Positions 1-8,311 of a stretch of 64,000 bases of DNA are shown in pieces. The stretch's first letter is position 1. Each line of letters begins with the position of its first letter. Below the pieces are notes generated by a model. That model ran no database searches and was not told the origin of the DNA. It saw only the letters and a program-made list of their open reading frames with translations. The position numbers and the translations under genes are program-made. Source of the DNA: Arcobacter_B sp049472135 (lineage in GTDB: Bacteria; Campylobacterota; Campylobacteria; Campylobacterales; Arcobacteraceae); contig NZ_JBMOVV010000004.1 in the NCBI RefSeq assembly GCF_049472135.1, positions 62,001 to 126,000 of the forward strand, written 5' to 3'.

Positions 1-76
1 TTCCAATATGCTTATATATGTAATTTAGAGTTTTATTTACAATTTGAGTTCTTATATATTTTGTATCTCTTTTCAT
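1..76 (-). CDS. Start of an AraC-like regulator (5' fragment)
   Basis: Only the first 25 or so codons lie in the window; the gene runs off the left edge on the minus strand. The reading begins MKRDTKYIRTQIVNKTLNYI and continues YKHIG. That resembles the N-terminal lead-in to the helix-turn-helix of AraC-type regulators with a short 'NYIYKHI' helix, which are common in Arcobacter-like genomes. There is no strong ribosome binding site before the ATG and the DNA-binding motif itself is outside the window, so the family call is an inference from a very short stretch. Confidence 0.4.
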   Translation of the reverse strand, partial: MKRDTKYIRTQIVNKTLNYIYKHIG

Positions 77-193
77 GGTTTTATTATATCATAAGATAAT
101 AATAGTAGCAATATAAGATAATAAAAATAAAATCAAAGATAAAGCATAAATTCTTTAAATACTCTATACTAAAAAGAAAAACAGGAGATTATG

Positions 194-493
194 ATGATAA
201 AAAAAGCTTCTGAAGAAAAGAGTTTCACAGATTCAAAATTTTTATCAGAAAAATCAATTTTTAATGGAATAGAAATTTATCATCCTTTTTCAAAGTTAGC
301 AAAAGAGTACTTTACAAAAAGAGGCTTTAATATTATTTCTTTAGAGTCTGGGTCAATAAAAATACTATTTTCTAATTTGACTAAAGAAGAGAAGAAAAAT
401 CTATTAAAAGAGATAAAAGTTTTTTTTAAATGCACAAAACAAAGAGTAATCAGTGATTGTTTACTTTTTGAAAAAGAAAGGTTTCAATGTTAG
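194..493 (+). CDS. Small soluble protein of unknown function
   Basis: I do not recognise this 99-residue, lysine- and glutamate-rich protein. It has no signal peptide, membrane segment or obvious motif; two cysteines lie in the C-terminal third and one ends the chain. Two ATGs follow one another at 191 and 194. The AGGAG at 183-187 is 6 nt from the second, so 194 is preferred. Its last codons overlap the AEC permease start by 7 nt, so the two genes are probably translationally coupled. That suggests a role linked to the permease, but nothing in the sequence says which. Confidence 0.6.
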   Translation: MIKKASEEKSFTDSKFLSEKSIFNGIEIYHPFSKLAKEYFTKRGFNIISLESGSIKILFSNLTKEEKKNLLKEIKVFFKCTKQRVISDCLLFEKERFQC

Positions 494-1380
494 ATCCAGT
501 TTTACCAATAGCAATATATCTGTTATTTGGATATTTGTACAAAGTTATATTTCATGACAATTCAAAGCAATTAATTGAGTTTATAATATATTTTTCATTA
601 CCAGGAATAGTTTTTTCTAAAATATATCCATTAGAACTCAATGGAACAATATTTGGCTTAATATTTATGTTTATATGCTTCATTTTATTTAATTTAGTGC
701 TAGCTTACTTTATAGGTAAACTAATGAAATTAGATAGGTTAAGTCTTGCTACATTTATGATTATGGCGACATTTGGGAATACATCATTTATAGGTTTATC
801 GTATATAGATGCTTTTTATGGTCAAGACTATATCGTATATGGAATAATCTATGATATATTCGGTTCTTTCTTACTGCTAGTAACTGTTGGTATGTTTATT
901 ATTAATTGGGGAACTAATAAGAAAAATGATATTAAATCAATATCAAAAAGTCTTTTACTGTTTCCTCCAAGTATTATGTTTTTTATTACAATATTTGCAA
1001 AGAACTTTGAAGTACCTAGTTTTTTACTTTTAACTGCTGAATCTTTAGGAGCAACACTTGTTCCTCTTGCTATGGTAGCAATAGGAATGAAGCTAGAACT
1101 TAAAAACTTGTTTGTGAAATTTCATATTGTATCAATGGCTATGTTTATAAAAATGGTAATTGTACCTGTTATTGTTCTGTTTGGATTCTATTTATTTTAT
1201 GGAATAAATGAAACTTGGGTAAAAGTAACTATAATAGAAGTAGCTATGCCTCCTATGACTATGGCAACTGTATTGGCTATAAAAGGTGGATTAGACGAAA
1301 AAATCGCTATTAATTCACTAGTTCTTGGGGTATTGTTAAGTTTAATTACTATTAGTATGTATGTTAATTATTTAGGATAA
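487..1380 (+). CDS. AEC-family (auxin efflux carrier-type) permease
   Basis: This 297-residue integral membrane protein of the AEC family has about ten hydrophobic segments in two halves. Family hallmarks are visible: a mid-protein NTSFIG segment, ATLVPLAMVAIGM before the second half, and AMPPMTMATVLA near the end. AEC proteins move small organic anions or related solutes across the inner membrane; the substrate here cannot be deduced. An AAAGG box at 477-481 precedes the ATG inside the end of the upstream small gene. A second AEC permease lies at 39642-40541, but the two differ clearly in sequence and have unrelated neighbours. Confidence 0.88.
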   Translation: MLDPVLPIAIYLLFGYLYKVIFHDNSKQLIEFIIYFSLPGIVFSKIYPLELNGTIFGLIFMFICFILFNLVLAYFIGKLMKLDRLSLATFMIMATFGNTSFIGLSYIDAFYGQDYIVYGIIYDIFGSFLLLVTVGMFIINWGTNKKNDIKSISKSLLLFPPSIMFFITIFAKNFEVPSFLLLTAESLGATLVPLAMVAIGMKLELKNLFVKFHIVSMAMFIKMVIVPVIVLFGFYLFYGINETWVKVTIIEVAMPPMTMATVLAIKGGLDEKIAINSLVLGVLLSLITISMYVNYLG

Positions 1381-1387
1381 GTAATAA

Positions 1388-1420
1388 AGGGGTTTTCATT
1401 TATTAAATCTGAAAATCCCT
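1388..1420. terminator. Hairpin between convergent genes
   Basis: Arms AGGGGTTTTCA (1388-1398) and TGAAAATCCCT (1410-1420) pair with one mismatch around an AT-rich loop. The hairpin lies between the AEC gene and the convergent gene ending at 1432, so it could end transcription from both sides. There is no long T-tract. Confidence 0.5.
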
Positions 1421-1431
1421 CTTATATGAAT

Positions 1432-1776
1432 TTATTGGTTGTTCTTAGCTCTATTAATTTCAGTTGTGTATTTATATACCATATAATCAAACATTTTAGA
1501 GCCTCTATTTTTTTGAAAGAAAAAAAACATTTCTAAAAACCTAACAGACATTCTAAAAAATGCTGTAAAAGGAACTAAATAAGTGATAATAGTTGTTTGA
1601 GTTCTATAAGGATAATATCTATCCATTTGTTCTTTCAAATCTTTCAATACAATACTTTCTTCTTGTAATCTATCTCTATCTTGTGAGAATATAACTCTTA
1701 TTGCTAAAAAAAAGTTAATTAAGAACATTAAAACATTTAAGTTCCAGCCAAGTACACATATATCAAGATAAGTCAT
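1432..1776 (-). CDS. Small membrane protein of unknown function
   Basis: A 114-residue protein with a hydrophobic segment at about residues 8-28 and a second, amphipathic one at about 60-88 that is rich in phenylalanine (MFFFFQ). Between them is a charged stretch with a DRDRLQEE core. The ATG follows a good GGGAGAG box. I recognise no family. It lies just downstream of, and on the same strand as, the PAS kinase that ends at 1811, so it may be co-transcribed with it. Confidence 0.6.
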   Translation of the reverse strand: MTYLDICVLGWNLNVLMFLINFFLAIRVIFSQDRDRLQEESIVLKDLKEQMDRYYPYRTQTTIITYLVPFTAFFRMSVRFLEMFFFFQKNRGSKMFDYMVYKYTTEINRAKNNQ

Positions 1777-1810
1777 TTATTCTCTCCCATTTAAAAACAA
1801 ATTATAACAT

Positions 1811-3304
1811 TTATATCACAATTTTAAATAATGCCCCAAAGTGTTCTTCATTTTCAAAGGTAAATTTAATATTTTTAACTTTAATTTCACCTTCCATATG
1901 TTTAGTAACAATCTCTCTTGTCATAAACAACCCTATTCCCGTACCTTGCGATTGGTGTTTAGTTGTAAAATAAGGTTCAAAAATCTTTTCTTGAATCTCT
2001 TTTGGAACACCATTTGCATTATCTAATATTTCAATTATTGTTTTATCATTTTCTTTGTATAAAGAGATTTTGATAATTTTTCTATGCTCTAAGCCTTTTT
2101 TATTTGTTAATAATGCATCTTTTGCATTGTTAACGATATTTAATAAAACTTGCATTAATTCATTTTTATAATTCTCAATATCTATTGTTTCATCCAAATC
2201 TCTAATTAATTCAATATCATTGCTTGTTAAGCTCATCTCGATTAAATCAATTGTTTTACTAATAATAGAAGAAACATTAAAAACAATTTTTTGTTTGTCT
2301 CTTTCAAAGAAGTTCTTAAAATCATCAATAGTTGTTGAAAGATAATTAGTAGTATTCATTATATTTGTAAGAGATTCATTTAAAATCTCATCAGTTAAAG
2401 TATCAAACTCTTTTTGAAGCATAATACCACTTGTACAAGTAGAAATAACAGATAAAGGCTGCCTCCATTGGTGAGCTATATTTTCAAGCATTTCACCCAT
2501 AGCTGCCATTTTTGATTGTTGAATTAAAAGTTTTTCTTTCTTTAGATTATCATCTTCATACTCTTTAAACTTTGTCATATCATATACATGAACAACAACA
2601 CTGTCAATTTGATTTTCACTATTATAATATGGCTCATAATATACTTGTAGATAATGTGTCTTATCATTTATATCAACAGTTGTATCAAATTCAATTGATT
2701 CACCCTTTAAAGCCCTATCAAACTTATCTTTAATAATATTATTGAAATATTTTTTACCAAAAATATAAGACATTGATTTACCAATAAACTTCTCTTTTTT
2801 TATACCAAAAACTTTTGAATAGTAGTCATTTACTGATAGATACTTATAGTTTTTATCAACTAATGCTAAAAAACTAGATGACTTTTCAAGTGCCTTATTA
2901 TAGTAGTTGATTAAGTTTTCTCTTTGTTTTCTTAGTCTTAAATCTTTTATCATTAAAACTAAATAGTTTTTATTTTCTACATTTATTAAACTAAAAGAGA
3001 TTTCAATAGGTATGATTTTCTTTTTTGAATCTTGTAAGAAATATTCAAAATCCTCAACTACTTCGTTGTTTATAAGCTTTTGAATAGTTTCATTTATTAA
3101 TTCATCTAAGAACATACTTTTACCATCTGGATGAATTTGAGTAAAGTGTAAGCCTTTAACTTCATTTGATGGCATGCTTAAAAGTTGTGCTGTTTTTTGA
3201 TTGATTTCAGTGATATGTCCTGTAGAGGTGTCTATTACGACAACACTTACTTGCAATTTATCAAATAACTGCTTATAAAAATGAAGATTATCTATGACTG
3301 ACAT
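1811..3304 (-). CDS. Cytoplasmic PAS-PAS sensor histidine kinase
   Basis: This is a soluble kinase with no membrane segment. Two PAS domains occupy about residues 10-120 and 130-245, followed by a dimerisation helix with H-box IAHQWRQPL (phosphoacceptor His278). A HATPase_c domain follows: N-box NIVNNAKDALL, G1 box DNANG and G2 box GTGIG. The start was moved from TTG at 3316 to ATG at 3304 because the TTG sits inside the GGAG ribosome binding site, 6 nt upstream of the ATG. It is divergent from the receiver-PAS protein at 3473, a plausible partner. PAS ligands cannot be read from sequence; redox, oxygen or small-molecule sensing are usual for the family. Confidence 0.9.
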   Translation of the reverse strand: MSVIDNLHFYKQLFDKLQVSVVVIDTSTGHITEINQKTAQLLSMPSNEVKGLHFTQIHPDGKSMFLDELINETIQKLINNEVVEDFEYFLQDSKKKIIPIEISFSLINVENKNYLVLMIKDLRLRKQRENLINYYNKALEKSSSFLALVDKNYKYLSVNDYYSKVFGIKKEKFIGKSMSYIFGKKYFNNIIKDKFDRALKGESIEFDTTVDINDKTHYLQVYYEPYYNSENQIDSVVVHVYDMTKFKEYEDDNLKKEKLLIQQSKMAAMGEMLENIAHQWRQPLSVISTCTSGIMLQKEFDTLTDEILNESLTNIMNTTNYLSTTIDDFKNFFERDKQKIVFNVSSIISKTIDLIEMSLTSNDIELIRDLDETIDIENYKNELMQVLLNIVNNAKDALLTNKKGLEHRKIIKISLYKENDKTIIEILDNANGVPKEIQEKIFEPYFTTKHQSQGTGIGLFMTREIVTKHMEGEIKVKNIKFTFENEEHFGALFKIVI

Positions 3305-3472
3305 AACAGACTCCAAAAAACAACTTTATCGTTATTTAAATATTATAAAACATAATATCGCTTTTAATATAAAGTTTTGATAAATTATTTTAGCTTTTAA
3401 ATTAAAAATAAAAAAGAGTTTAATTATATATTTTTTATTAAATTTATAATACTATTATACAAAGGTTTAATC

Positions 3473-4720
3473 ATGTTTAATAAAGAATTTCTTAAAAACT
3501 TAACTATACTTTATGTTGAAGATGAAGATATTGCTAGAGCCCAGCTAGAAAAGGTTCTAAAGAGACTTTTCAAAGAAGTAATTGTAGCTAAAAATGGACT
3601 TGAAGGTCTAGAAAAATACAAAAAAGATAAAGCTGATGAATCAAAAATAGATTTAATTTTAAGTGATATTAATATGCCACAATTAAATGGTATTGAAATG
3701 TTAGAAGAAATAAGAAAAGAGAATGATTCAATCCCGATAATATTCACAACAGCTAGGTCTGAAACAGAATACTTACTTAAAGCCATTGCTTTAGATACTT
3801 CTTATTATGCTTTAAAACCAATCAATATTGATGATATTATTGTAAAAATCGAAAAAGTTTGTGAAAAAAAATACTACCAAAAGCTTATAGAAGAGAAAAA
3901 CATACTTTTAAAAGAGTATTTAAAGATTATAGATAGTGTTGCTACAATATTTAGAATGGATGGTAAAGGAAATATAGTTTATGCAAATAAACTATTTTGC
4001 GATACCCTATCTTTTGAAAAAGAAGAGCTTGTAAATAGAAACTTTCATACAGTAATTAGTAAGAATATTGATAAAAACATCTTATTGGATTTATGGAAAA
4101 CTGTAAAAGCAGATAAAAGCTGGAAAAAAGATTTGAAATTTGAAAATAAAAGCAATGAAGTGATCTATATAAAATGCACTATCTTTAAAATTTCAAATGT
4201 TGAAGAAGAGTATGTTTCTATAGGTTTTATCTCTACTGATGAAGTTAATCAAAAAAGAGAGTTTCATAAAAAACTTATAAATAATATAAAAGAGAAAAAT
4301 CTACAAGTAGCACAAACATCAAACAATATAAAAGCCTATGAAGAAAGAATTGCTTATTTACAAAATGAAATTAAAAGATTTGAGCAAAAATACAAAGATT
4401 TAAATAGCCAAATTAAATTCTATGAGAATGAACAATTAGGATTAGATGAAAAGGTACAAAAAAGCCTTAAAACAAAAAATGATGAAATAGAAAAGCTAAA
4501 AGAGTTGATTTCAGAGATGAAAGAGTCAAAAAGTAGTGATATTAATAAGTATGTTGTTCAAAGTGAAGAATTAGAGAAGATTATTGAAAAGCAAAAAGAA
4601 GAGCTAGAAAGTTTAAATGAAAAAATAGCTATTAAAGATGAAAAAATAAATGTACTTCAAGAAAAATTGGAAGAGAGTGAAGCTCAAATTAGAAGAATAA
4701 AAGAAGAAACTAATAGTTAG
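3473..4720 (+). CDS. Receiver-PAS protein with long coiled-coil tail
   Basis: A 415-residue response regulator. A receiver domain (residues 8-130) has the acidic pocket E16/D17 and phosphoacceptor D65 in LSDINMP, plus the conserved K-P (LKPI). A PAS domain follows at about 145-265, then a highly charged heptad-rich coiled coil from about 268 to the end. There is no DNA-binding, GGDEF, EAL or kinase output, so it probably acts by protein contact or dimerisation. A TATAAT lies at 3445-3450 and the ATG follows AAAGG. It faces the PAS kinase at 1811-3304 across a 168-bp spacer and converges with the kinase ending at 4722. Confidence 0.85.
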   Translation: MFNKEFLKNLTILYVEDEDIARAQLEKVLKRLFKEVIVAKNGLEGLEKYKKDKADESKIDLILSDINMPQLNGIEMLEEIRKENDSIPIIFTTARSETEYLLKAIALDTSYYALKPINIDDIIVKIEKVCEKKYYQKLIEEKNILLKEYLKIIDSVATIFRMDGKGNIVYANKLFCDTLSFEKEELVNRNFHTVISKNIDKNILLDLWKTVKADKSWKKDLKFENKSNEVIYIKCTIFKISNVEEEYVSIGFISTDEVNQKREFHKKLINNIKEKNLQVAQTSNNIKAYEERIAYLQNEIKRFEQKYKDLNSQIKFYENEQLGLDEKVQKSLKTKNDEIEKLKELISEMKESKSSDINKYVVQSEELEKIIEKQKEELESLNEKIAIKDEKINVLQEKLEESEAQIRRIKEETNS

Positions 4721-4721
4721 T

Positions 4722-5834
4722 TTACTTCTTTGGAACTACGATTATAAATTTTGCCCCATATTTACTATTTTGGATTTTTAAATCTCCCCCAAAACTACTT
4801 TTTATAACAAGTTTTACCATATATAAGCCTGTTCCTGTACCATAATCTTTCGTAGTGTAATATGGGTCAAAAATCTTATCTAAATTCTCTTCTTTTATAC
4901 CACCTGCATTATCTTCAATAATCACAACACTATATTTATCTCTAGTAAGTGAAGTTATAGCTATTTGTCTATTTTGAATTCCTCTTTCTATAAAAGCATC
5001 TTTTGCATTTGTTATAAGATTTAAAAAAACTTGCTCAAGTTCTGTTTCAACTCCAAAAGCAGTTTCGTCACCTATATGAACTTTTAATTCAATATTATTA
5101 TTTACTAACTGCTTATCAAGAAGTTTTATAGTTTTGTTTATTGCATTTTTAATTGTGAAGCTTTTTTTAGATTTATTTGGATTAAAAAAGTTAATAAAAT
5201 CATTTATTGTTTCACTCATAAAATCTATTTGCTCTTTTGTATTCTTATCAAAATCTTCAACAAACTCATCATTTATTTCACCATATTTATATGAGTTCTT
5301 AACATCAGAACAATATAAAGAGAGGTTATTTAAAGGCTGTTTTAACTGATGAGCGATTACACCTATCATTTCTCCCATTGTGGCCATTTTTGATTGATGG
5401 ATTAGAATCTCTTCTTTTTTACTTAGCTCATTTGTATCTCTTTTTTTATCTTCAAAAAGATCAATATAAACTTTTAGTTTTGCAGTTAAAAGATTCTCAT
5501 CAATTGGTTTTGATATATACTCAACTGCCCCTATTTCGTAACCTTTCTTTTGATAAGTATCTTTATCATAAATACCTGTAATAAAGATTATAGGAATATC
5601 TTTTGTTGTATCAATTGACTTTAAATATTGTGCAAATTGAAAACCATCTATATCAGGCATTTGAATATCACTTAAAATCAAATCTACTTTAGTTTTCATT
5701 AGAAGTTCCATTGCTTCTGTTGCACTTAAAGCACTATAAATATCTACATCAAAATTATCTTCAATAATAAGCTTTAAAGAATAGATATTATCTTTTACAT
5801 CATCTACTATTAAAATTGAAAACTTATTCATCAT
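4722..5834 (-). CDS. Receiver-histidine kinase hybrid (N-terminal receiver)
   Basis: Here the receiver comes first (residues 5-122, phosphoacceptor D56 in LSDIQMP, acidic pair D11/D12). A DHp helix follows with H-box IAHQLKQPL (His162), then a HATPase_c domain with N-box NLITNAKDAF, G1 DNAGG and G2 GTGTG. It is cytoplasmic. Receiver-first kinases usually serve as intermediates: an upstream kinase phosphorylates the receiver, which tunes the kinase. Its start overlaps the stop of the membrane kinase gene by one base (TAATG), so the two are coupled and the membrane kinase is the likely input. A second ATG three bases downstream is equally possible as the start. Confidence 0.9.
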   Translation of the reverse strand: MMNKFSILIVDDVKDNIYSLKLIIEDNFDVDIYSALSATEAMELLMKTKVDLILSDIQMPDIDGFQFAQYLKSIDTTKDIPIIFITGIYDKDTYQKKGYEIGAVEYISKPIDENLLTAKLKVYIDLFEDKKRDTNELSKKEEILIHQSKMATMGEMIGVIAHQLKQPLNNLSLYCSDVKNSYKYGEINDEFVEDFDKNTKEQIDFMSETINDFINFFNPNKSKKSFTIKNAINKTIKLLDKQLVNNNIELKVHIGDETAFGVETELEQVFLNLITNAKDAFIERGIQNRQIAITSLTRDKYSVVIIEDNAGGIKEENLDKIFDPYYTTKDYGTGTGLYMVKLVIKSSFGGDLKIQNSKYGAKFIIVVPKK

Positions 5835-7714
5835 TAAACCTTTATATTTTTTATATAATCTACAAAGCTATCTTTCTCTAAAGGCTTTTTAATCATATTT
5901 AAACTCATATTTTTTATTGATAAAGGAACATTACCATCATGAATAATAGTAAGATTTCCTTTTATTCCACCTAAGGAATCATTGATTGTTTTCTCATCTA
6001 TTTTTGAGATATCAAGTAATGAAATATTAAATTCATTGCTATTATTTAATCTTAAAAATTCATCTATTTTAGTTACTTGTTTTACTTCAAAACTTTTACT
6101 TAACTCAACAACAATGCTCATAAATGAAACAGGATCATTGTTTAGAAGAAGTATCTTTTTATTTACTTTTACCATTTGCTCGTAATTTAGCCCTTCATTG
6201 ACTTCGTAACTTACTTTATCTTTATTTTTAGGAATATCAACTTTAAATATACTTCCTACATCAACCTTACTTTTAACACTTATTTTTCCACCTAATAAAT
6301 TTAAAAGTTCTTTACAAATAGCAAGCCCAAGTCCTGTACCACCATATTTTCTCGTAGTACTTCCATCAGCTTGTTTAAATCTATCAAAAATATGTTCTAA
6401 TTTTTCTTGAGGAATACCAATACCATCATCTTTTACTAGAATTTCTACCATATCGACATTATTTCTTACTAAAAATTTAATTTCACCATCTTTTACGAAT
6501 TTAAGTGCGTTACTTAAAAGGTTTTTTACGATTTGTTTTAGCCTATTTTTATCAGTATAGATATCACCAATTGTACTATCACAAACAAAAGTTAATTTAA
6601 TATTTTTCTCAATAACTTGAGGTTCAAACATATCTTTTATTTCTTTCATTACTTCACAAATACTAATTTGTGAATAATCAAGAGTTAACTCCCCTGCTTC
6701 AAGCTTTGAAATATCCAATACATCATTTATTAAATATAATAAATCATTCCCACAACTATTAATAATCTTTAAGTTCTGAACTTGTTTTTCACTTAGACTA
6801 TCATCTTTATTTTTCATCATAACTGATGAAATTACATTAATAGAGTTTAGTGGCGTTTTTAATTCATGACTCATATTCGCTAAAAAATCTGTCTTATATT
6901 TGTTGGCATTTTCTAGGTCATGTTTTTGTTTATCTTGAATCATTGTAAGCTGCTTCATATTGATATATGCTTCATTAATTCTTCTAGACATTTGGTTAAA
7001 TGTTTCTGCTAGTTTACTTAACTCATTATTTTTACTATTTTCTATTTCTACTTTAATTTCATGAAATTCTTGGACATCATAGTCATTAGTTGCTTCAATC
7101 ATCTTATTTAAGGGAATAGTTAATAACTTATTCGCAAAATATATAAATAAAAACCATAATATTAAAGCTGAAACAATAACATTTATCAAAATTAAGTATA
7201 TAGCTTCTTGAGTTAATTCTCTAATCTCTTTTTCTGAAACAAAAAGAGTAACTGTTCCTAATACTTCATCTATACCATTTTCAAAATTTTTAAGCTCAAA
7301 ACTATGAGTTATCATATTGTCATCATACTCAATCTCTTTAGTTGAAGTATTTTCGAAAACAAACTTATCAATATTTGAAAATTTTGATAAAACTTTTCCT
7401 TTTATTGATATTATTTCATTAAAAGGAGTTAATATTACTATTCCTTTTATTGTTTTTGCATCAATAATTGCTTGTATTTGTTCATCAATTTTTTTCTTAT
7501 CAAAAACCCAAACAGTCTTTGATAAAAGTGTCTTAAAAGATTGTTCAGTATTTAACATATCTTTTTTGATTAAATTTTTTGCAAAGTTATACTCTGTATA
7601 TATTTGAAAACTTGTAAAAATTACAACAAATAATAAATATGCTAAAAATATTTTTTTGAAAAGTAAAAATCCTATGGTATTTTTGAAATTTTTAACAAAT
7701 GTATCTTTTTTCAT
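5834..7714 (-). CDS. Membrane sensor kinase with degenerate C-terminal receiver
   Basis: About 626 residues: TM1 (about 20-38), a periplasmic sensor of about 135 residues, TM2 (about 175-195), HAMP, HisKA with MSHELKTPLNS (His283), HATPase_c with N-box NLLSNALKFV and G2 GGTGLGLAI, then about 105 residues that look like a worn receiver. That tail has NNDP where the acidic pocket should be, a D in SLLDIS, and a retained K-P (IKKPL). The ATG at 7714 is preferred to GTG at 7720 because AAAGAG at 7720-7725 sits 5 nt before it. It heads an operon with the receiver-kinase downstream and resembles the kinase at 10859-12697 throughout, which suggests a duplicated module. Confidence 0.9.
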   Translation of the reverse strand: MKKDTFVKNFKNTIGFLLFKKIFLAYLLFVVIFTSFQIYTEYNFAKNLIKKDMLNTEQSFKTLLSKTVWVFDKKKIDEQIQAIIDAKTIKGIVILTPFNEIISIKGKVLSKFSNIDKFVFENTSTKEIEYDDNMITHSFELKNFENGIDEVLGTVTLFVSEKEIRELTQEAIYLILINVIVSALILWFLFIYFANKLLTIPLNKMIEATNDYDVQEFHEIKVEIENSKNNELSKLAETFNQMSRRINEAYINMKQLTMIQDKQKHDLENANKYKTDFLANMSHELKTPLNSINVISSVMMKNKDDSLSEKQVQNLKIINSCGNDLLYLINDVLDISKLEAGELTLDYSQISICEVMKEIKDMFEPQVIEKNIKLTFVCDSTIGDIYTDKNRLKQIVKNLLSNALKFVKDGEIKFLVRNNVDMVEILVKDDGIGIPQEKLEHIFDRFKQADGSTTRKYGGTGLGLAICKELLNLLGGKISVKSKVDVGSIFKVDIPKNKDKVSYEVNEGLNYEQMVKVNKKILLLNNDPVSFMSIVVELSKSFEVKQVTKIDEFLRLNNSNEFNISLLDISKIDEKTINDSLGGIKGNLTIIHDGNVPLSIKNMSLNMIKKPLEKDSFVDYIKNIKV

Positions 7715-7725
7715 AATCACTCTTT

Positions 7726-8175
7726 TTATAAACTATTTATTAAATCAAATAATTTTTCATTCTCTTTATTTGTTATTATATATTGTTTATACTCTTTATT
7801 GGCTTTGTTTGTTCTATTTTGTTTGTTATTATCTATTTTCTTAAAAAAGAAATTATCCCTAACATTTTTTTTAAAATCAGTTGGTTTCACCCATAGAACA
7901 ATCCAATTTGGAAAACATCTTTTTACATACTTCTCACAACTATTCTTAATCCAAGGCTTTAATATATAATCTAATCTACTTTTAGGAACTATTTTTAAAT
8001 TAAACTCATAATCATCTGAAAGCTTATTTAACTTTGCTAATAACTCATAAGTCTCTCCCTTATCTTGATTTACTATATAAGGTGGGATTTTATGATAAGT
8101 ATAAACTGTAACAATTTCTTTAGCAAAAATGTTTGTAGAAAGTAAAAAAATAATTAAAACTATAAAATTTTTCAT
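7726..8175 (-). pseudogene. Truncated periplasmic solute-binding-like protein
   Basis: A signal peptide (LIIFLLSTNIFAKE) is followed by what reads like the first lobe of an SBP_bac_3-type binding protein: YTYHKIPPY, a lysine/tyrosine-rich middle, and PNWIVLWVKP. After that the chain turns into about 45 lysine- and asparagine-rich residues and stops, at about 149 residues where intact relatives run to about 240-270. A strong AGGAG box precedes the ATG at 8175, so it may still be expressed. The stop lies 11 nt before the membrane kinase start. Solute-binding proteins next to sensor kinases often act as periplasmic sensors; here it looks like a remnant or a shortened accessory protein. The family assignment is moderate. 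Confidence 0.5.
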
Positions 8176-8311
8176 CATTACTCCTTATATAATATAATAA
8201 TCATAAATAGTATCAGAAAAGTATTATTTTATAGATATTTTATATTACTTCTTTAATAATCTTTTTTTTGGTAGAATACGAAAAATTTTTTACGAGATAC
8301 AAAGAGATATA

